Positions 9,138 through 18,766 are shown, counted from the first letter of the stretch. The stretch: 39,005 bases of DNA from an uncultured Erysipelotrichaceae bacterium (GCA_944326095.1 CALVCO010000010.1:1-39005), one strand, 5' to 3'. Made by a program: numbers and translations. The notes: generated by a model not told the origin, from the sequence alone.

Positions 9138-10228
9138 TGACTAAAGGATTATATATACATGTTCCTTTTTGTAAGACAATTTGTTATTATTGTGACTTTT
9201 GTCATATTGGCTATAATGAACAAATTGTTGATAAATGGCTTATAGCTTTAGCAAGTCAATTAAATAATACAGATATTGAAGATATTGATTCTATATATAT
9301 TGGTGGAGGAACCCCTAATTGTTTAAATAATGAACAATTAGAAACATTATTTAAATTATTAGAACCTTATAGTAAAAATGTAAAAGAATATACAATTGAA
9401 ATTAATGCTGAATCTATGAATGATGAAAAATATCATTTATTAAAAAAGTATAATATTAATCGTATAAGTATTGGTTTAGAATCTACAGATGATAAAATGT
9501 TAAAATTATTAAATAGAAAGTCAAGTTTTGTAGACATAAAAAATTGTATTAATTCTTTTATAGATGTGGGTATAAATAATATATCAATTGATTTAATGTA
9601 TTCCTTACCTAATCAGACTTTAAAAGATTTTATGTACGATATTGACCTTGTACTTACATTACCAATAAAACATATTTCTATTTATGCTTTAACTATTGAA
9701 GAAAATACTGTTTTTGGTCGAAAAGGAATTAAAAGTCAAGATGATGATATTGAAGCAGATATGTATTTACAAGCTATTGATAAATTTGAACAAGCTGGTT
9801 TTAAGCAATATGAAATAAGTAATTATGCTAAAGAGGGATATCAAAGTATTCATAATTTGCATTATTGGCATTTCGATGATTTTTATGGAATTGGTCCTGG
9901 AGCTAGTGGTAAGATTGATTATTATCTATATGATAATACTAGGAATGTAAAAGAATATATTCAAAATCCTCAAAGTAAAGATATTATGCCATTTGCCGAT
10001 AAAGATGAAGAGATGTTTGAACATATCATGATGAATTTAAGATTGGTGGAAGGTATTGATATTATAAAATTTAATGAGCGTTATAATATTGATATTATAG
10101 CAAAGTATAAAAAAGTAATTGATGATTTACTATCTAAAAATCTTTTAAGCATAGAAGGAAATTTTCTAAAATGTACTAAGCAGGGATTACCTTTATTAAA
10201 TAGCATTTTAACGCAATTTATGGATTAA
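9137..10228 (+). CDS. hemW: Radical SAM heme chaperone HemW-like protein
   Basis: Radical SAM protein of the HemN/HemW family. The 363 residues carry the cluster motif C12-x3-C16-x2-C19, an extra C22 after DF, a GGGTPN SAM-binding loop (about 56-61), and a C-terminal HemN-type domain. Length and the DF after the third Cys favour HemW (heme trafficking) over true coproporphyrinogen dehydrogenase HemN. It starts on the last base of the lepA stop. No heme synthesis gene is visible, so its role here may not be heme biosynthesis. Confidence 0.88.
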   Translation: MTKGLYIHVPFCKTICYYCDFCHIGYNEQIVDKWLIALASQLNNTDIEDIDSIYIGGGTPNCLNNEQLETLFKLLEPYSKNVKEYTIEINAESMNDEKYHLLKKYNINRISIGLESTDDKMLKLLNRKSSFVDIKNCINSFIDVGINNISIDLMYSLPNQTLKDFMYDIDLVLTLPIKHISIYALTIEENTVFGRKGIKSQDDDIEADMYLQAIDKFEQAGFKQYEISNYAKEGYQSIHNLHYWHFDDFYGIGPGASGKIDYYLYDNTRNVKEYIQNPQSKDIMPFADKDEEMFEHIMMNLRLVEGIDIIKFNERYNIDIIAKYKKVIDDLLSKNLLSIEGNFLKCTKQGLPLLNSILTQFMD

Positions 10229-10233
10229 TTAGC

Positions 10234-10262
10234 TTGAATAAATATAATAAATATGATAACAT
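10234..10262 (+). promoter_or_regulatory. Probable rpsO promoter
   Basis: TTGAAT (10234-10239), 17 bases, then TAACAT (10257-10262), with an extended -10 TG at 10254-10255. Predicted transcription would begin near 10269 and give a leader of about 78 bases. Confidence 0.45.
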
Positions 10263-10267
10263 ATAAA

Positions 10268-10346
10268 AGCTTTTGATCTGGGTTTGACGTTACCTCTAGA
10301 CGTATTACGCGGATTAAAAGGTCTTAGAAAAAATGGAGGAAATAAA
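10268..10346 (+). promoter_or_regulatory. Structured rpsO leader, candidate S15 autoregulatory site
   Basis: The leader is visibly richer in G and C than its surroundings. TCTAGAC (about 10295-10301) can pair with a GTC and TAGA segment (about 10321-10328) around one bulged base, just upstream of the Shine-Dalgarno (TGGAGGA at 10334-10340). Direct ACGT repeats allow alternatives. S15 is known to autoregulate through leader RNA in several bacterial groups; that this leader does so is inference. Confidence 0.35.
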
Positions 10347-10613
10347 ATGTTAACTAAAGCAGAAAAAACACAAATTATTAAGGATTATGCGCGTTTTGAA
10401 GGTGATACAGGAAGCGTTGAAGTACAAGTTGCAGTTTTAACAGCTCAAATCAATCGTTTAACTGAACACTTGAAAGAACACAAAAAAGACTACCATTCAA
10501 CAAGAGGATTGATGAAAATGGTAGGTCGTCGTAAGAATTTCTTAAATTATCTAAAAGATAAAGATATCAATAGATATCGTGATCTAGTTTCAAGATTAGG
10601 TTTAAGAAAATAA
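10347..10613 (+). CDS. rpsO: 30S ribosomal protein S15
   Basis: Primary 16S rRNA-binding protein of the small-subunit central domain. The 88 residues contain the typical helix pattern and the motif [13 protein letters not shown], with [11 protein letters not shown] and [11 protein letters not shown] further on. I chose ATG 10347 because it gives the standard length and N-terminus (MLTKAEK) and follows GGAGGA. An in-frame TTG at 10284 would add 21 unrelated residues across the structured leader. rpsO and pnp are neighbours in many bacteria; here the TetR/ABC cassette and the superoxide reductase gene lie between them. Confidence 0.96.
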   Translation: MLTKAEKTQIIKDYARFEGDTGSVEVQVAVLTAQINRLTEHLKEHKKDYHSTRGLMKMVGRRKNFLNYLKDKDINRYRDLVSRLGLRK

Positions 10614-10614
10614 T

Positions 10615-10637
10615 GGTCATGCTTGCATGATCTTTTT
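10615..10637 (+). terminator. Intrinsic terminator of rpsO
   Basis: GGTCATG (10615-10621) pairs with CATGATC (10626-10632, one G-T) around CTTG, followed by TTTTT. Confidence 0.8.
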
Positions 10638-10644
10638 CTTTATT

Positions 10645-10672
10645 TTAATAATGAACTAGTGTATATTATTAA
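10645..10672 (+). promoter_or_regulatory. Inverted repeat, candidate TetR operator
   Basis: TTAATAAT (10645-10652) and ATTATTAA (10665-10672) form a perfect 8-bp inverted repeat with a 12-base gap, 17 bases before the TetR start. A promoter-like pair TTGCAT (10624-10629), 17 bases, AATAAT (10647-10652) would place the -10 in the left half-site. This is consistent with autorepression, but AT-rich repeats arise easily by chance. Confidence 0.4.
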
Positions 10673-10688
10673 TATAAGGGTGAGTAAT

Positions 10689-11276
10689 ATGGCACAAATA
10701 TTAAAAGAGAATGTTAGAAATAAAATTGTTGAAGCTGCGATATCGGAAATATATCAAAAAGGTGTAAAGAAGATTAGTATGCGCAATATTGCTTCAAAAG
10801 CAGAAATGACCGTGGGGAATTTATATCGTTATTATCCTAGTAAAGAGGCTTTAGTAAAAAGTATTATTTATCCTGTAATTAATAAAATTGATTATGCGAT
10901 TAAAAATGCTAGTAATAAAAAGATTGGTTTTTTAAATGTGAATGATATTAACGTTAGCATTGATGATGTAAATGAAGCTATTGAAAATCTTGCGGATAAG
11001 TTAATAGAAATTTATGATGATAACCCGATTGTCATGAAAATTATTATGAAAAATGAATTCGTTAATAAGAATATAATTGATTGGCTAGCTAATCTAATGA
11101 TTTCTTTTAGCGATAAATGGTATGAAGAACATTTAGATGATGAATATTATTATATAGTTGCTACATCAATTTTTGGCGGAATGAGTTATGCTTTTAGCAA
11201 TATTGAAAATAGAGAAACTCTAGCCAATAATTTCAAATTATATTTAAAACATATTATTAAAATTTTAGGAGCATGA
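10689..11276 (+). CDS. TetR/AcrR family transcriptional regulator
   Basis: Likely one-component repressor of the ABC cassette it leads. The 195 residues have an N-terminal TetR helix-turn-helix (about 29-51, with KISMRNIASKAEMTVGNLYRYYPSKEAL) and a divergent helical C-terminal ligand/dimer domain of unknown specificity. I chose ATG 10689, preceded by AAGGGTGAG, over an upstream ATG at 10623 because the upstream 22 codons run through the rpsO terminator. The ABC ATPase gene begins 3 bases after the stop. Confidence 0.85.
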   Translation: MAQILKENVRNKIVEAAISEIYQKGVKKISMRNIASKAEMTVGNLYRYYPSKEALVKSIIYPVINKIDYAIKNASNKKIGFLNVNDINVSIDDVNEAIENLADKLIEIYDDNPIVMKIIMKNEFVNKNIIDWLANLMISFSDKWYEEHLDDEYYYIVATSIFGGMSYAFSNIENRETLANNFKLYLKHIIKILGA

Positions 11277-11279
11277 CTT

Positions 11280-11981
11280 ATGAGTTTTATTGAATTTCAA
11301 AATGTAAAAAAAATATATAAGATGGGTGAAGTAGAAATTGAAGCATTATCTGGAGTTGACTTTACCATAGAAAAAGGAGAATTTGTAGTTATTGCTGGGC
11401 AATCAGGAGCAGGGAAAAGTACGATATTAAATATCCTAGGTGGTATGGATAATTGTACTAGTGGAAATATTTTTGTTGATGGTGTGGAAGTTAGCAAGAT
11501 GGATGCTAAAGAACTTTGTATATATCGTCGATATGATATTGGCTTTGTTTTCCAATTTTACAATTTAGTACAGAATTTAACTGCTAAAGAAAATGTAGAA
11601 TTAGCAACACAAATTTGTAAAAACCCTTTAAATATTGATGAAACAATAGAAGCTGTAGGATTAAAAGAACGTAAAAATAATTTTCCATCTCAACTATCAG
11701 GTGGTGAACAACAACGTGTAGCTATTGCTAGAGCTTTAGCTAAAAATCCTAAATTATTATTATGTGATGAGCCTACGGGTGCTTTAGATTATCAAACAGG
11801 AAAACAAGTATTAAAATTATTGCAAGATACATGTCGTGAAAGAAAAATGACCGTTGTGGTAATTACTCATAATCTTGCATTATGTCCTATGGGAGATAAA
11901 GTTATTCATGTAAAAAGTGGTAAGATTGCTAATATTGAAATTAATGAACATCCAAAGGATATAGAAAGTATTGAGTGGTAA
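11280..11981 (+). CDS. ABC transporter ATP-binding protein, MacB/LolD type
   Basis: ATPase of an efflux or mechanotransmission ABC system. The 233 residues include Walker [10 protein letters not shown] (about 40-48), Q-loop [19 protein letters not shown], signature [15 protein letters not shown], Walker [13 protein letters not shown], and an H-loop VITHN. The Q-loop and EPTGALD pattern are those of ATPases that pair with FtsX-fold permeases. The start follows TTAGGAGC. It lies directly before, and is coupled to, the giant permease gene. Confidence 0.94.
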   Translation: MSFIEFQNVKKIYKMGEVEIEALSGVDFTIEKGEFVVIAGQSGAGKSTILNILGGMDNCTSGNIFVDGVEVSKMDAKELCIYRRYDIGFVFQFYNLVQNLTAKENVELATQICKNPLNIDETIEAVGLKERKNNFPSQLSGGEQQRVAIARALAKNPKLLLCDEPTGALDYQTGKQVLKLLQDTCRERKMTVVVITHNLALCPMGDKVIHVKSGKIANIEINEHPKDIESIEW

Positions 11982-11983
11982 AT

Positions 11984-14900
11984 ATGAAGAGCATGTTGTT
12001 TAAAAATGCTATTAAAACGATAGGTAAAACCAAAGGAAGATTTTTCTCTATCTTGGCAATAGTTGCCGTTGGAGTAGCATTTTTCTCGGGAGTTTTAGCT
12101 AGTGCTCCAAATATGAAATATAATGCTGACTTATATTTTGATGAATATAATTTGATGGATTATCAAATTATGTCTAATTTTGGACTAACTGATGAAGATA
12201 TCCAAAGCTTGGAAAAAATCGATGGAATTGAAGGTATAATGCCAGCATATAGTGCGGATGTTCTTGCGAATATTAATGATAAAGAAAGTGTTATTAAGGT
12301 TCATTCATTAGATATTGATGATACAAGTTTACAAAATAAAAATTATATTAATCAAATTGTAGTTGAAGAAGGAAGATTACCTACTAAAAGTGGAGAATGT
12401 ATTGTTGAACAATCTTTAATGGTAGAAGATCCTATTGAAATAGGTGATACAATTACTATTCGTTCTGGAACTGATGATGATATAAATGATACCTTTAATA
12501 CTACTAGTTTTAAAGTAGTTGGTTTAATGCATTCACCATATTATTTATCATACCAAAAAGGTTCTTCAAATATAGGTGGAGGAACAGTTAATTATTATAT
12601 GTATGTTCCTAGTGAAGATTTTGCTTTAGATGTATATACGGAGGCATATCTTACAGTTGAAGGGGCTAAAAAATATAATAGTTATTCTCAAAGCTATTTT
12701 GATTATATTGAGGATATTACTAATGAATTAGAAAATCTAGGAATTGAACGTTCAGAAATAAGAAGAGCGGATATTTTAGATGAAGCACAAACTGAATTAG
12801 ATAAATATCAAAAAGAATATGAAGAAGGCTTACAAACTTATAATGAAGAGATTAGTAATGCAGAAAAACAAATTGAAGATGGTAAACTTGAACTATTAGA
12901 AGGACGTTTAACTTTACAATCAAAGAAAGATTTAGCTGAAAGTCAATTTGCTTCTGCTCAAATACAAATTGAAACAAATAAACAACAATTAGCAATGATT
13001 AGTGAAGAATTAGCTAAAGTTAGGGCTGAATATGATAGCCAAAATGCTCAAATGATTGCGCAAAAAGAAGAGGCTCAAAAACAATTAGATGAAGCTTCAA
13101 AACAAGAAGAAACTGCTCAACAAGCATATGATGCTCAAAATGTTATATATACAGAATATCAAACAGCTAGTGATAATTTAAATGCATATGAAACTGAAAA
13201 TACTATTTTAGAAGCAGATAATACTATTCAACAATCGTTGATTGATACAAATAATAAATTATTAGAAGATCCAAATTTAACTGAAGAAAATAGAGCTCAA
13301 TTAGAAAAACAAATTGTTGATGCGAATAATAAAATTTCCGAAAATAATACTAAAATAAATGAAAATAATGTAAAAATTGAAGAAATTAACGCTAAATATC
13401 CTAATCTTAATGAAGATTTAACTAATGCATCTATTGAATTAGCTAGATGTGAAACAGAACTTCAAGCTTACCAAGCACAAGTTAGTTTATTAGAACAAAC
13501 AATAGCTGGAATTGATGAAGGATTGGATGCATCTAAGCAAGTATTAGATGAATTGCAACAAAAAGTTGATAGTTATAATCAACAAATTGTTGATGGTGAA
13601 AATCAATTAGCAACCCAAAAAGCTCAAGCAGAGGTAGAATTTGCTAAAGCACAAAAAGAATTAGAAAATGCAACTTATACCCTTGCTCAAGGAGAAATTG
13701 AACTTGAAAAACAGAAACAAGAGGGTCAAGAAAAACTTGATGATGCTTATGATGAATTAGTTAAAGCTCAAGATCAAATAGATCAAATAGGTGAGGCAAG
13801 ATGGTATGTTTTAGATCGTCATAGCCATTATAGTTATGTAGATTATGAAGGGGCAAGCGATAGAATTGAAGCAATTGCTAAAGTATTCCCAGTATTCTTC
13901 TATTTTGTTGCAGCACTAGTATGTTTAACAACTATGACAAGGATGGTTGATGAAGAGAGAAGTGAAATTGGCACTTTAAAAGCTTTAGGTTATAGTAATG
14001 GCAAAATTGCTTTTAAATACGTTTTCTATGCAGCGATTGCTAGTGTTATTGGTTCTATTTTAGGGCTTTTAGTAGGTGTATTTGCCTTCCCATATATTAT
14101 TTATACGGCATGGAATATGATGTATCTATTACCTTCACAAATGCATTTTGAAATGCAATGGGATATTATGATTACAGCAACCATTTTATCTGTATTGATA
14201 ACGACAATTGCTTCATTCTCATCATGTTATAAATCCTTGGTTGAAGTTCCTAGTGAACTTATGCGTCCAAAAGCACCAAAAGTTGGTAAAAAAATATTAT
14301 TAGAAAGAATTACTTTTATCTGGAAACGTTTATCATTCACTTCAAAAGTAACCTGTCGTAATATCTTTAGATATAAGAAAAGATTTATTATGACAGTTGT
14401 AGGTATATCTGGCTGTACAGCATTGATTGTTGCAGGATTTGGTATAAAAGATTCCATAAATACAATTGTAGATAAACAATTTGGCGAAATATTTAAATAT
14501 AATGGAGTTGTTACTATTGATGATTCTTTAAGTAATTCGCAAAAGGATGAATTGGTTTTGGAAATTGAAAATAGTTCATCAATTAGTGATGCATTTTTAA
14601 CTTATACTGCAAATGGAACATTAACTTTTGATGGCGAAAGCCGTGATGTTACTATTACTGTTATCGATGATAATGAAACATTTAAAGATTTTATTGATCT
14701 TCATGAAAGAAAAACAAATAAGCCATTAGCTTTATCAACAAATGGAATTATCATAACTGAAAGAATGGCTAATGCCTTAAATATTGGTATAGGTGATGTT
14801 ATATCATTAGAAAATGTTGATGGTATGGCTAGAGATTTTACAGTGGATGGCATTTGCGAAAATTATGTTAATCATTATGTCTTTATGACTAGCGCAACAT

Positions 14901-15475
14901 TTAAGAATACTTATGATATTAGAGCTGTAAATAATTCTATTTTACTTAAGGTAATAGATGAATATCAAAATGATGATTCAGTTCCAGCTAAGCAAATTAG
15001 TCAGCTTAATGGAGTAGAAACTTTAACCTTCAATACATCTATTCGCACTAATTTTGAAGACATGATTAAGAGCTTAGACTATATTGTAGTAGTTTTAATA
15101 ATATCGGCAGGAGCCTTAGCCTTTGTAGTTTTATATAATCTAACTAATGTTAATATTTCTGAAAGAACTAGGGAAATTGCTACCTTAATGGTATTAGGTT
15201 TTAATAATAAGGAAGTTAATCATTATATATATAATGAAAATATCTTGTTGACTTTAATTGGTAGTATAGTAGGGCTTGGCTTAGGAAAATTGTTACATTT
15301 AACCATAATGGTAGTTGTTGAATTAGACTATATTATGTTTGGTAGGATTATTAATAATATTAGCTATGTTTATGCAGTAATTATTACTTTGGTTTTTGCT
15401 TTTATTGTAAATCAAGTTATGAAGAAGAAATTGCGTAATATACCAATGGTTGAATCCTTAAAGAGTGTAGAATAA
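11984..15475 (+). CDS. FtsX-type ABC permease with long coiled-coil insertion
   Basis: Partner permease, about 1163 residues. It has a first membrane helix near residues 18-40 (FFSILAIVAVGVAFF), a MacB-like extracytoplasmic domain, and a predicted coiled coil of about 340 residues (about 262-602, rich in Q, E, N and K). Then come three helices of a first FtsX domain (about 633-745), a second anchor helix (about 800-822), another soluble domain, and a final three-helix FtsX domain (about 1033-1145). A GTG at 11975 overlapping the ATPase gene is an alternative start; ATG 11984 gives a cleaner N-terminus (MKSMLFKN). Substrate unknown; export of peptides or lipids, or envelope stress work, is typical of the class. 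Confidence 0.9.
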   Translation: MKSMLFKNAIKTIGKTKGRFFSILAIVAVGVAFFSGVLASAPNMKYNADLYFDEYNLMDYQIMSNFGLTDEDIQSLEKIDGIEGIMPAYSADVLANINDKESVIKVHSLDIDDTSLQNKNYINQIVVEEGRLPTKSGECIVEQSLMVEDPIEIGDTITIRSGTDDDINDTFNTTSFKVVGLMHSPYYLSYQKGSSNIGGGTVNYYMYVPSEDFALDVYTEAYLTVEGAKKYNSYSQSYFDYIEDITNELENLGIERSEIRRADILDEAQTELDKYQKEYEEGLQTYNEEISNAEKQIEDGKLELLEGRLTLQSKKDLAESQFASAQIQIETNKQQLAMISEELAKVRAEYDSQNAQMIAQKEEAQKQLDEASKQEETAQQAYDAQNVIYTEYQTASDNLNAYETENTILEADNTIQQSLIDTNNKLLEDPNLTEENRAQLEKQIVDANNKISENNTKINENNVKIEEINAKYPNLNEDLTNASIELARCETELQAYQAQVSLLEQTIAGIDEGLDASKQVLDELQQKVDSYNQQIVDGENQLATQKAQAEVEFAKAQKELENATYTLAQGEIELEKQKQEGQEKLDDAYDELVKAQDQIDQIGEARWYVLDRHSHYSYVDYEGASDRIEAIAKVFPVFFYFVAALVCLTTMTRMVDEERSEIGTLKALGYSNGKIAFKYVFYAAIASVIGSILGLLVGVFAFPYIIYTAWNMMYLLPSQMHFEMQWDIMITATILSVLITTIASFSSCYKSLVEVPSELMRPKAPKVGKKILLERITFIWKRLSFTSKVTCRNIFRYKKRFIMTVVGISGCTALIVAGFGIKDSINTIVDKQFGEIFKYNGVVTIDDSLSNSQKDELVLEIENSSSISDAFLTYTANGTLTFDGESRDVTITVIDDNETFKDFIDLHERKTNKPLALSTNGIIITERMANALNIGIGDVISLENVDGMARDFTVDGICENYVNHYVFMTSATFKNTYDIRAVNNSILLKVIDEYQNDDSVPAKQISQLNGVETLTFNTSIRTNFEDMIKSLDYIVVVLIISAGALAFVVLYNLTNVNISERTREIATLMVLGFNNKEVNHYIYNENILLTLIGSIVGLGLGKLLHLTIMVVVELDYIMFGRIINNISYVYAVIITLVFAFIVNQVMKKKLRNIPMVESLKSVE

Positions 15476-15485
15476 TGCATTTTGC

Positions 15486-15514
15486 TTGCAATTTTTAATT
15501 AAATAAACAATAAT
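15486..15514 (+). promoter_or_regulatory. Promoter of the superoxide reductase gene
   Basis: TTGCAA (15486-15491), 17-base spacer, AATAAT (15509-15514), followed by a strong CAGGAGG Shine-Dalgarno. Confidence 0.55.
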
Positions 15515-15534
15515 AAAATCAGGAGGATTTAAAA

Positions 15535-15915
15535 ATGTCTAAAGAATTAAAATTTTATATTTGTGAACATTGTAAAAATGTTATCGTAAAGGTAAGTGAT
15601 TCAAATGTACCAGTAGTTTGCTGTGGAACACCAATGAAAGAATTGGTTGCGAATACAACAGATGCTTCTCAAGAAAAACATGTACCAGTAGTTACTAGAG
15701 AAAATAATATTGTAAAAGTAACTGTTGGTAGTGAAATTCATCCAATGACAGAAGCCCATTATATTGAATTTGTAGTTTTAGAAACTGCTTCAGGCTTTAG
15801 AGTAGCTTATTTGAAACCAAATGATGTTCCTACAGTAGAATTCTATGCTGATGAACCAGTAATTGCTGTATATGCTTATTGCAATTTACATGGTTTGTGG
15901 AAAACAAGCGTATAA
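15535..15915 (+). CDS. dfx: Superoxide reductase (desulfoferrodoxin)
   Basis: Non-heme iron enzyme reducing superoxide to hydrogen peroxide without making oxygen, typical of anaerobes. The 126 residues have two centres. Centre I (desulforedoxin-like) has C10, C13, C29 and C30. Centre II has E47-K48-H49, H69, H75, C116 and H119, the expected four-His one-Cys site. A perfect Shine-Dalgarno precedes the start and the gene has its own promoter and terminator. Electron donor (rubredoxin or similar) is not in the window. Confidence 0.95.
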   Translation: MSKELKFYICEHCKNVIVKVSDSNVPVVCCGTPMKELVANTTDASQEKHVPVVTRENNIVKVTVGSEIHPMTEAHYIEFVVLETASGFRVAYLKPNDVPTVEFYADEPVIAVYAYCNLHGLWKTSV

Positions 15916-15929
15916 ATGTTGCTTTAAAT

Positions 15930-15959
15930 AGGTTTGATCGTTATGATTGAACCTTTTTT
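15930..15959 (+). terminator. Intrinsic terminator of the superoxide reductase gene
   Basis: A 10-bp stem (15930-15939 with 15945-15954, two wobbles) followed by TTTTTT. Confidence 0.8.
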
Positions 15960-16011
15960 AATTTTTAATATAAGAATGATTTATTCTTTTTTTTAAATTT
16001 ATGTGTTAATA

Positions 16012-16017
16012 TATAAT
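16012..16017 (+). promoter_or_regulatory. -10 element upstream of pnp
   Basis: A perfect TATAAT 27 bases before the chosen pnp start. No clear -35 is visible in the T-rich sequence upstream. Confidence 0.4.
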
Positions 16018-16043
16018 AGTTGATTAAAGAGGAAAATAGTAAG

Positions 16044-18230
16044 ATGACAAAACAAGAATTTAGTATAGACTTTCATGGAAGAAAGTTAAAAATTGAAACT
16101 GGTGAAATTGCTAAACAAGCTGGGGGATCAGTTTTGGTTAGATATAATGATACTGTAGTACTATCATGTGCTACTGCTAATCATGAACCAAAGGATACTG
16201 ATTTTTTCCCGTTAACTGTAAGTTATGAAGAAAAATTATATTCAGTTGGTAAGATACCTGGTGGTTTCTTACGTCGTGAAGGTAGACCAAGTGAACATGC
16301 TACTTTAACTGCTCGTTTGATTGATAGACCTATTCGTCCATTATTTGCCGAAGGTTTTAGAAATGAAGTTCAGGTAGTTAATACTGTTTTATCAGTTGAT
16401 CCTGATTGTTCTAGTGAAATGGCTGCAATGTTTGGTGCTAGCTTAGCTTTATGTATATCAGATATTCCATTTAATGGGCCTATTGCTGGTGTAATAGTTG
16501 GAAGAGTAGATGGAAAATTGATTATTAATCCTAGCGTTGAAGAAATGGAAAAATCAGACATTAATTTAACAGTTGCTGGTACAAAAGATGCAATTAATAT
16601 GGTTGAAGCTGGGGCAAAAGAAGTTAGCGAAGAAGATATGCTACAAGCTTTAATGTTTGGCCATGAAAATATTAAAACTCTATGCGCATTCCAAGAAGAA
16701 ATAATTGCTAAATGTGCTAAAGAAAAAATGGAAGTTGTTTTATATGAAATAGATCCTAAGATTAAGCAATTAGTTGATGAAAATGGTAAAAAAGATATAG
16801 AAGAAGCTGTAAGTATTAAAGGTAAACTAGAAAGATATGGTAAAATTGATGAATTAATTGCTAAAATGTGTGACATGGTAGCACAATTGCCATATGATAG
16901 CGAAAAAGAAAAAGATAAAGCTATTAAACAATGTCATGAATATTGTGTTGAAATTGAAGCTCAAGAAGTTCGTCGATTAATTAGTGTTGATAAAATCCGT
17001 CCAGATGGTCGTAAATTAGATGAAATTAGACCATTAAATTCTCAAGTTGATCTATTACCAAGAGCGCATGGTAGTGCATTATTTACTCGTGGAGAAACGC
17101 AAGTATTATCAGTTACTACTTTAGGGGCTTTAGGTGATAATCAAATTATTGATGATCTAACAGAAGTTGAAGAAAAACGTTTTATGCATCACTATAATTT
17201 CCCTCCTTATTCTGTTGGTGAAACTGGAAGAATGGGAAATCCTGGAAGAAGAGAAATTGGGCATGGTGCTTTAGGAGAAAGAGCTTTATTGCAAGTATTG
17301 CCTAGTGAAGAAGAATTCCCTTATTGCATTAGAACGGTTGCTGAAGTATTAGAATCTAATGGTAGTAGTTCTCAAGCAAGTATATGTGCAGGTACAATGA
17401 GTTTAATGGCTGCAGGTGTTCCAATTAAAGCACCAGTTGCTGGAGTTGCAATGGGTTTAATTACCTATGGTGATCATTATTCTATACTTACAGATATTCA
17501 AGGCATGGAAGATCATTATGGCGATATGGATTTCAAGGTTGCAGGTACTAAAGATGGTATTACGGCATTACAAATGGATATTAAGATTGATGGTATCAAT
17601 GAAGATATCTTGCGTGAAGCTCTTGCACAAGCTCATAAAGGCCGTTTGGAAATATTAGAAAATATGCTTGCTTGCATTGATAAACCACGTGCAGATGTAA
17701 GTAAATATGCGCCTAAATTAGATTCAATCAAGATTCCAGTAGATAAGATTAGAGAAGTAATTGGTACTGGTGGTAAGATGATTAATCAGATTATTGCTGA
17801 ATGTGATCAAGTTAAGATTGATATTGATGATGATGGAAATTGCGTTATTTATCATATGGATCGTGAAATGATTAATAAAGCAAAATTAATGATTGAAAAT
17901 ATTATTAAAGAAGCTAAAGTAGGAGAAATTTATGATGCAAAAGTAGTTAGATTAGAAAAATTTGGAGCTTTTGTAGAATTATTTGCTAATACTGATGCAT
18001 TATTACATGTAAGTAAGATTTCATATGAACATGTAGAAAAAGTTGAAGATGTTTTAAAGATTGGTGATATTATTAAGGTAGTAGTTACTGATATTGATGA
18101 AAAAGGTAGAATTAATGTTTCTCATCGTGACTTATTAGAAAAACCTGAAGGTTGGGATGAACAACAAGCTGCTAAAAAAGAAAAACATCGTTCACATGGT
18201 GAAAAAAGAGTTTTTAAAAAACAAGATTAA
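16044..18230 (+). CDS. pnp: Polyribonucleotide nucleotidyltransferase (PNPase)
   Basis: Phosphorolytic 3'-to-5' exoribonuclease of RNA turnover. The 728 residues contain the first RNase PH domain (with [12 protein letters not shown]), a helical linker, the catalytic second RNase PH domain ([11 protein letters not shown] and the [13 protein letters not shown] acidic site), a KH domain ([10 protein letters not shown] at about 572) and an S1 domain (from about 627). ATG 16044 is chosen because [15 protein letters not shown] is the usual N-terminus and AGAGG lies upstream. An in-frame TTG at 16020 would sit at the predicted transcription start. A 168-codon ORF on the opposite strand is a shadow. 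Confidence 0.97.
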   Translation: MTKQEFSIDFHGRKLKIETGEIAKQAGGSVLVRYNDTVVLSCATANHEPKDTDFFPLTVSYEEKLYSVGKIPGGFLRREGRPSEHATLTARLIDRPIRPLFAEGFRNEVQVVNTVLSVDPDCSSEMAAMFGASLALCISDIPFNGPIAGVIVGRVDGKLIINPSVEEMEKSDINLTVAGTKDAINMVEAGAKEVSEEDMLQALMFGHENIKTLCAFQEEIIAKCAKEKMEVVLYEIDPKIKQLVDENGKKDIEEAVSIKGKLERYGKIDELIAKMCDMVAQLPYDSEKEKDKAIKQCHEYCVEIEAQEVRRLISVDKIRPDGRKLDEIRPLNSQVDLLPRAHGSALFTRGETQVLSVTTLGALGDNQIIDDLTEVEEKRFMHHYNFPPYSVGETGRMGNPGRREIGHGALGERALLQVLPSEEEFPYCIRTVAEVLESNGSSSQASICAGTMSLMAAGVPIKAPVAGVAMGLITYGDHYSILTDIQGMEDHYGDMDFKVAGTKDGITALQMDIKIDGINEDILREALAQAHKGRLEILENMLACIDKPRADVSKYAPKLDSIKIPVDKIREVIGTGGKMINQIIAECDQVKIDIDDDGNCVIYHMDREMINKAKLMIENIIKEAKVGEIYDAKVVRLEKFGAFVELFANTDALLHVSKISYEHVEKVEDVLKIGDIIKVVVTDIDEKGRINVSHRDLLEKPEGWDEQQAAKKEKHRSHGEKRVFKKQD

Positions 18231-18251
18231 GGGGAGGTAATCCCCTTTTTT
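18229..18251 (+). terminator. Intrinsic terminator of pnp
   Basis: AAGGGGA (18229-18235) pairs with TCCCCTT (18241-18247) around GGTAA, with T-run to 18251. Confidence 0.8.
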
Positions 18252-18264
18252 AAAGGATGATATT

Positions 18265-18711
18265 ATGATTATAAGAAAATATGAACAAGATGATTTATTA
18301 GAAATAATTCAATTATTTTATGATACAGTTCATCATATAAATATCAAAGATTATAATTTAGAACAAATAGAAGCATGGACTTCATCCTATAATGATTTAA
18401 AGTATTGGCAAAATAAAATGCATAATAGTTATTGCATAGTTGCCCTAATGGATCAAAAAATTGTAGGTTTTGCCAATATTGAAGATAATGGATATTTTGA
18501 TTGCCTTTATGTTCACTATAGGTATCAAAATAAAGATATAGGATCAAGACTATGTGAGGCGATTGAAGAATATTATCCTAATAAAAAATTTGTTCATGTT
18601 TCTTTGACTGCATTAAGTTTTTTTTCAAAACGTGGTTATAAAATCATTAAAAAACAATCTGTCTATAAAGATAATATTATGTTAACTAATATTGTTATGG
18701 AAAAAGATTAA
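18265..18711 (+). CDS. GNAT family N-acetyltransferase
   Basis: Probable acetyl-CoA-dependent acetyltransferase of unknown substrate. The 148 residues show the GNAT order: N-terminal MIIRKYEQDDLLEII, central strands with IVGFANIEDNGYFDCLYVHYRYQ, and the acetyl-CoA loop QNKDIGSRL (one loop Gly replaced by Asp), then FFSKRGYKI near the C-terminus. It resembles YafP-like members. It begins just after the pnp terminator with an AAAGGATGAT ribosome site and probably depends on read-through or a weak local promoter. Confidence 0.85.
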   Translation: MIIRKYEQDDLLEIIQLFYDTVHHINIKDYNLEQIEAWTSSYNDLKYWQNKMHNSYCIVALMDQKIVGFANIEDNGYFDCLYVHYRYQNKDIGSRLCEAIEEYYPNKKFVHVSLTALSFFSKRGYKIIKKQSVYKDNIMLTNIVMEKD

Positions 18712-18766
18712 TTCATTTTTTACAATACATTTATTAAAATTATAAACTTATTAGGAGGAATTGACT

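Noticed and set aside
10284-10346. N-terminal extension of S15 starting at TTG
   Set aside because: It crosses the structured leader, lacks a ribosome site and does not match S15.
12771-13790. Repetitive Gln/Glu/Asn-rich DNA as a possible tandem repeat
   Set aside because: The repetition is at the level of coiled-coil amino acid composition; no exact DNA repeat unit is seen.
15474-15500. Possible terminator after the giant permease
   Set aside because: Only a 4-bp TGCA/TGCA pairing is available and part of it is better explained as the next promoter's -35.
16370-16876. 168-codon open frame on the minus strand
   Set aside because: It lies fully inside pnp, has no ribosome site and a shadow-like Ser/Ile/Leu composition.
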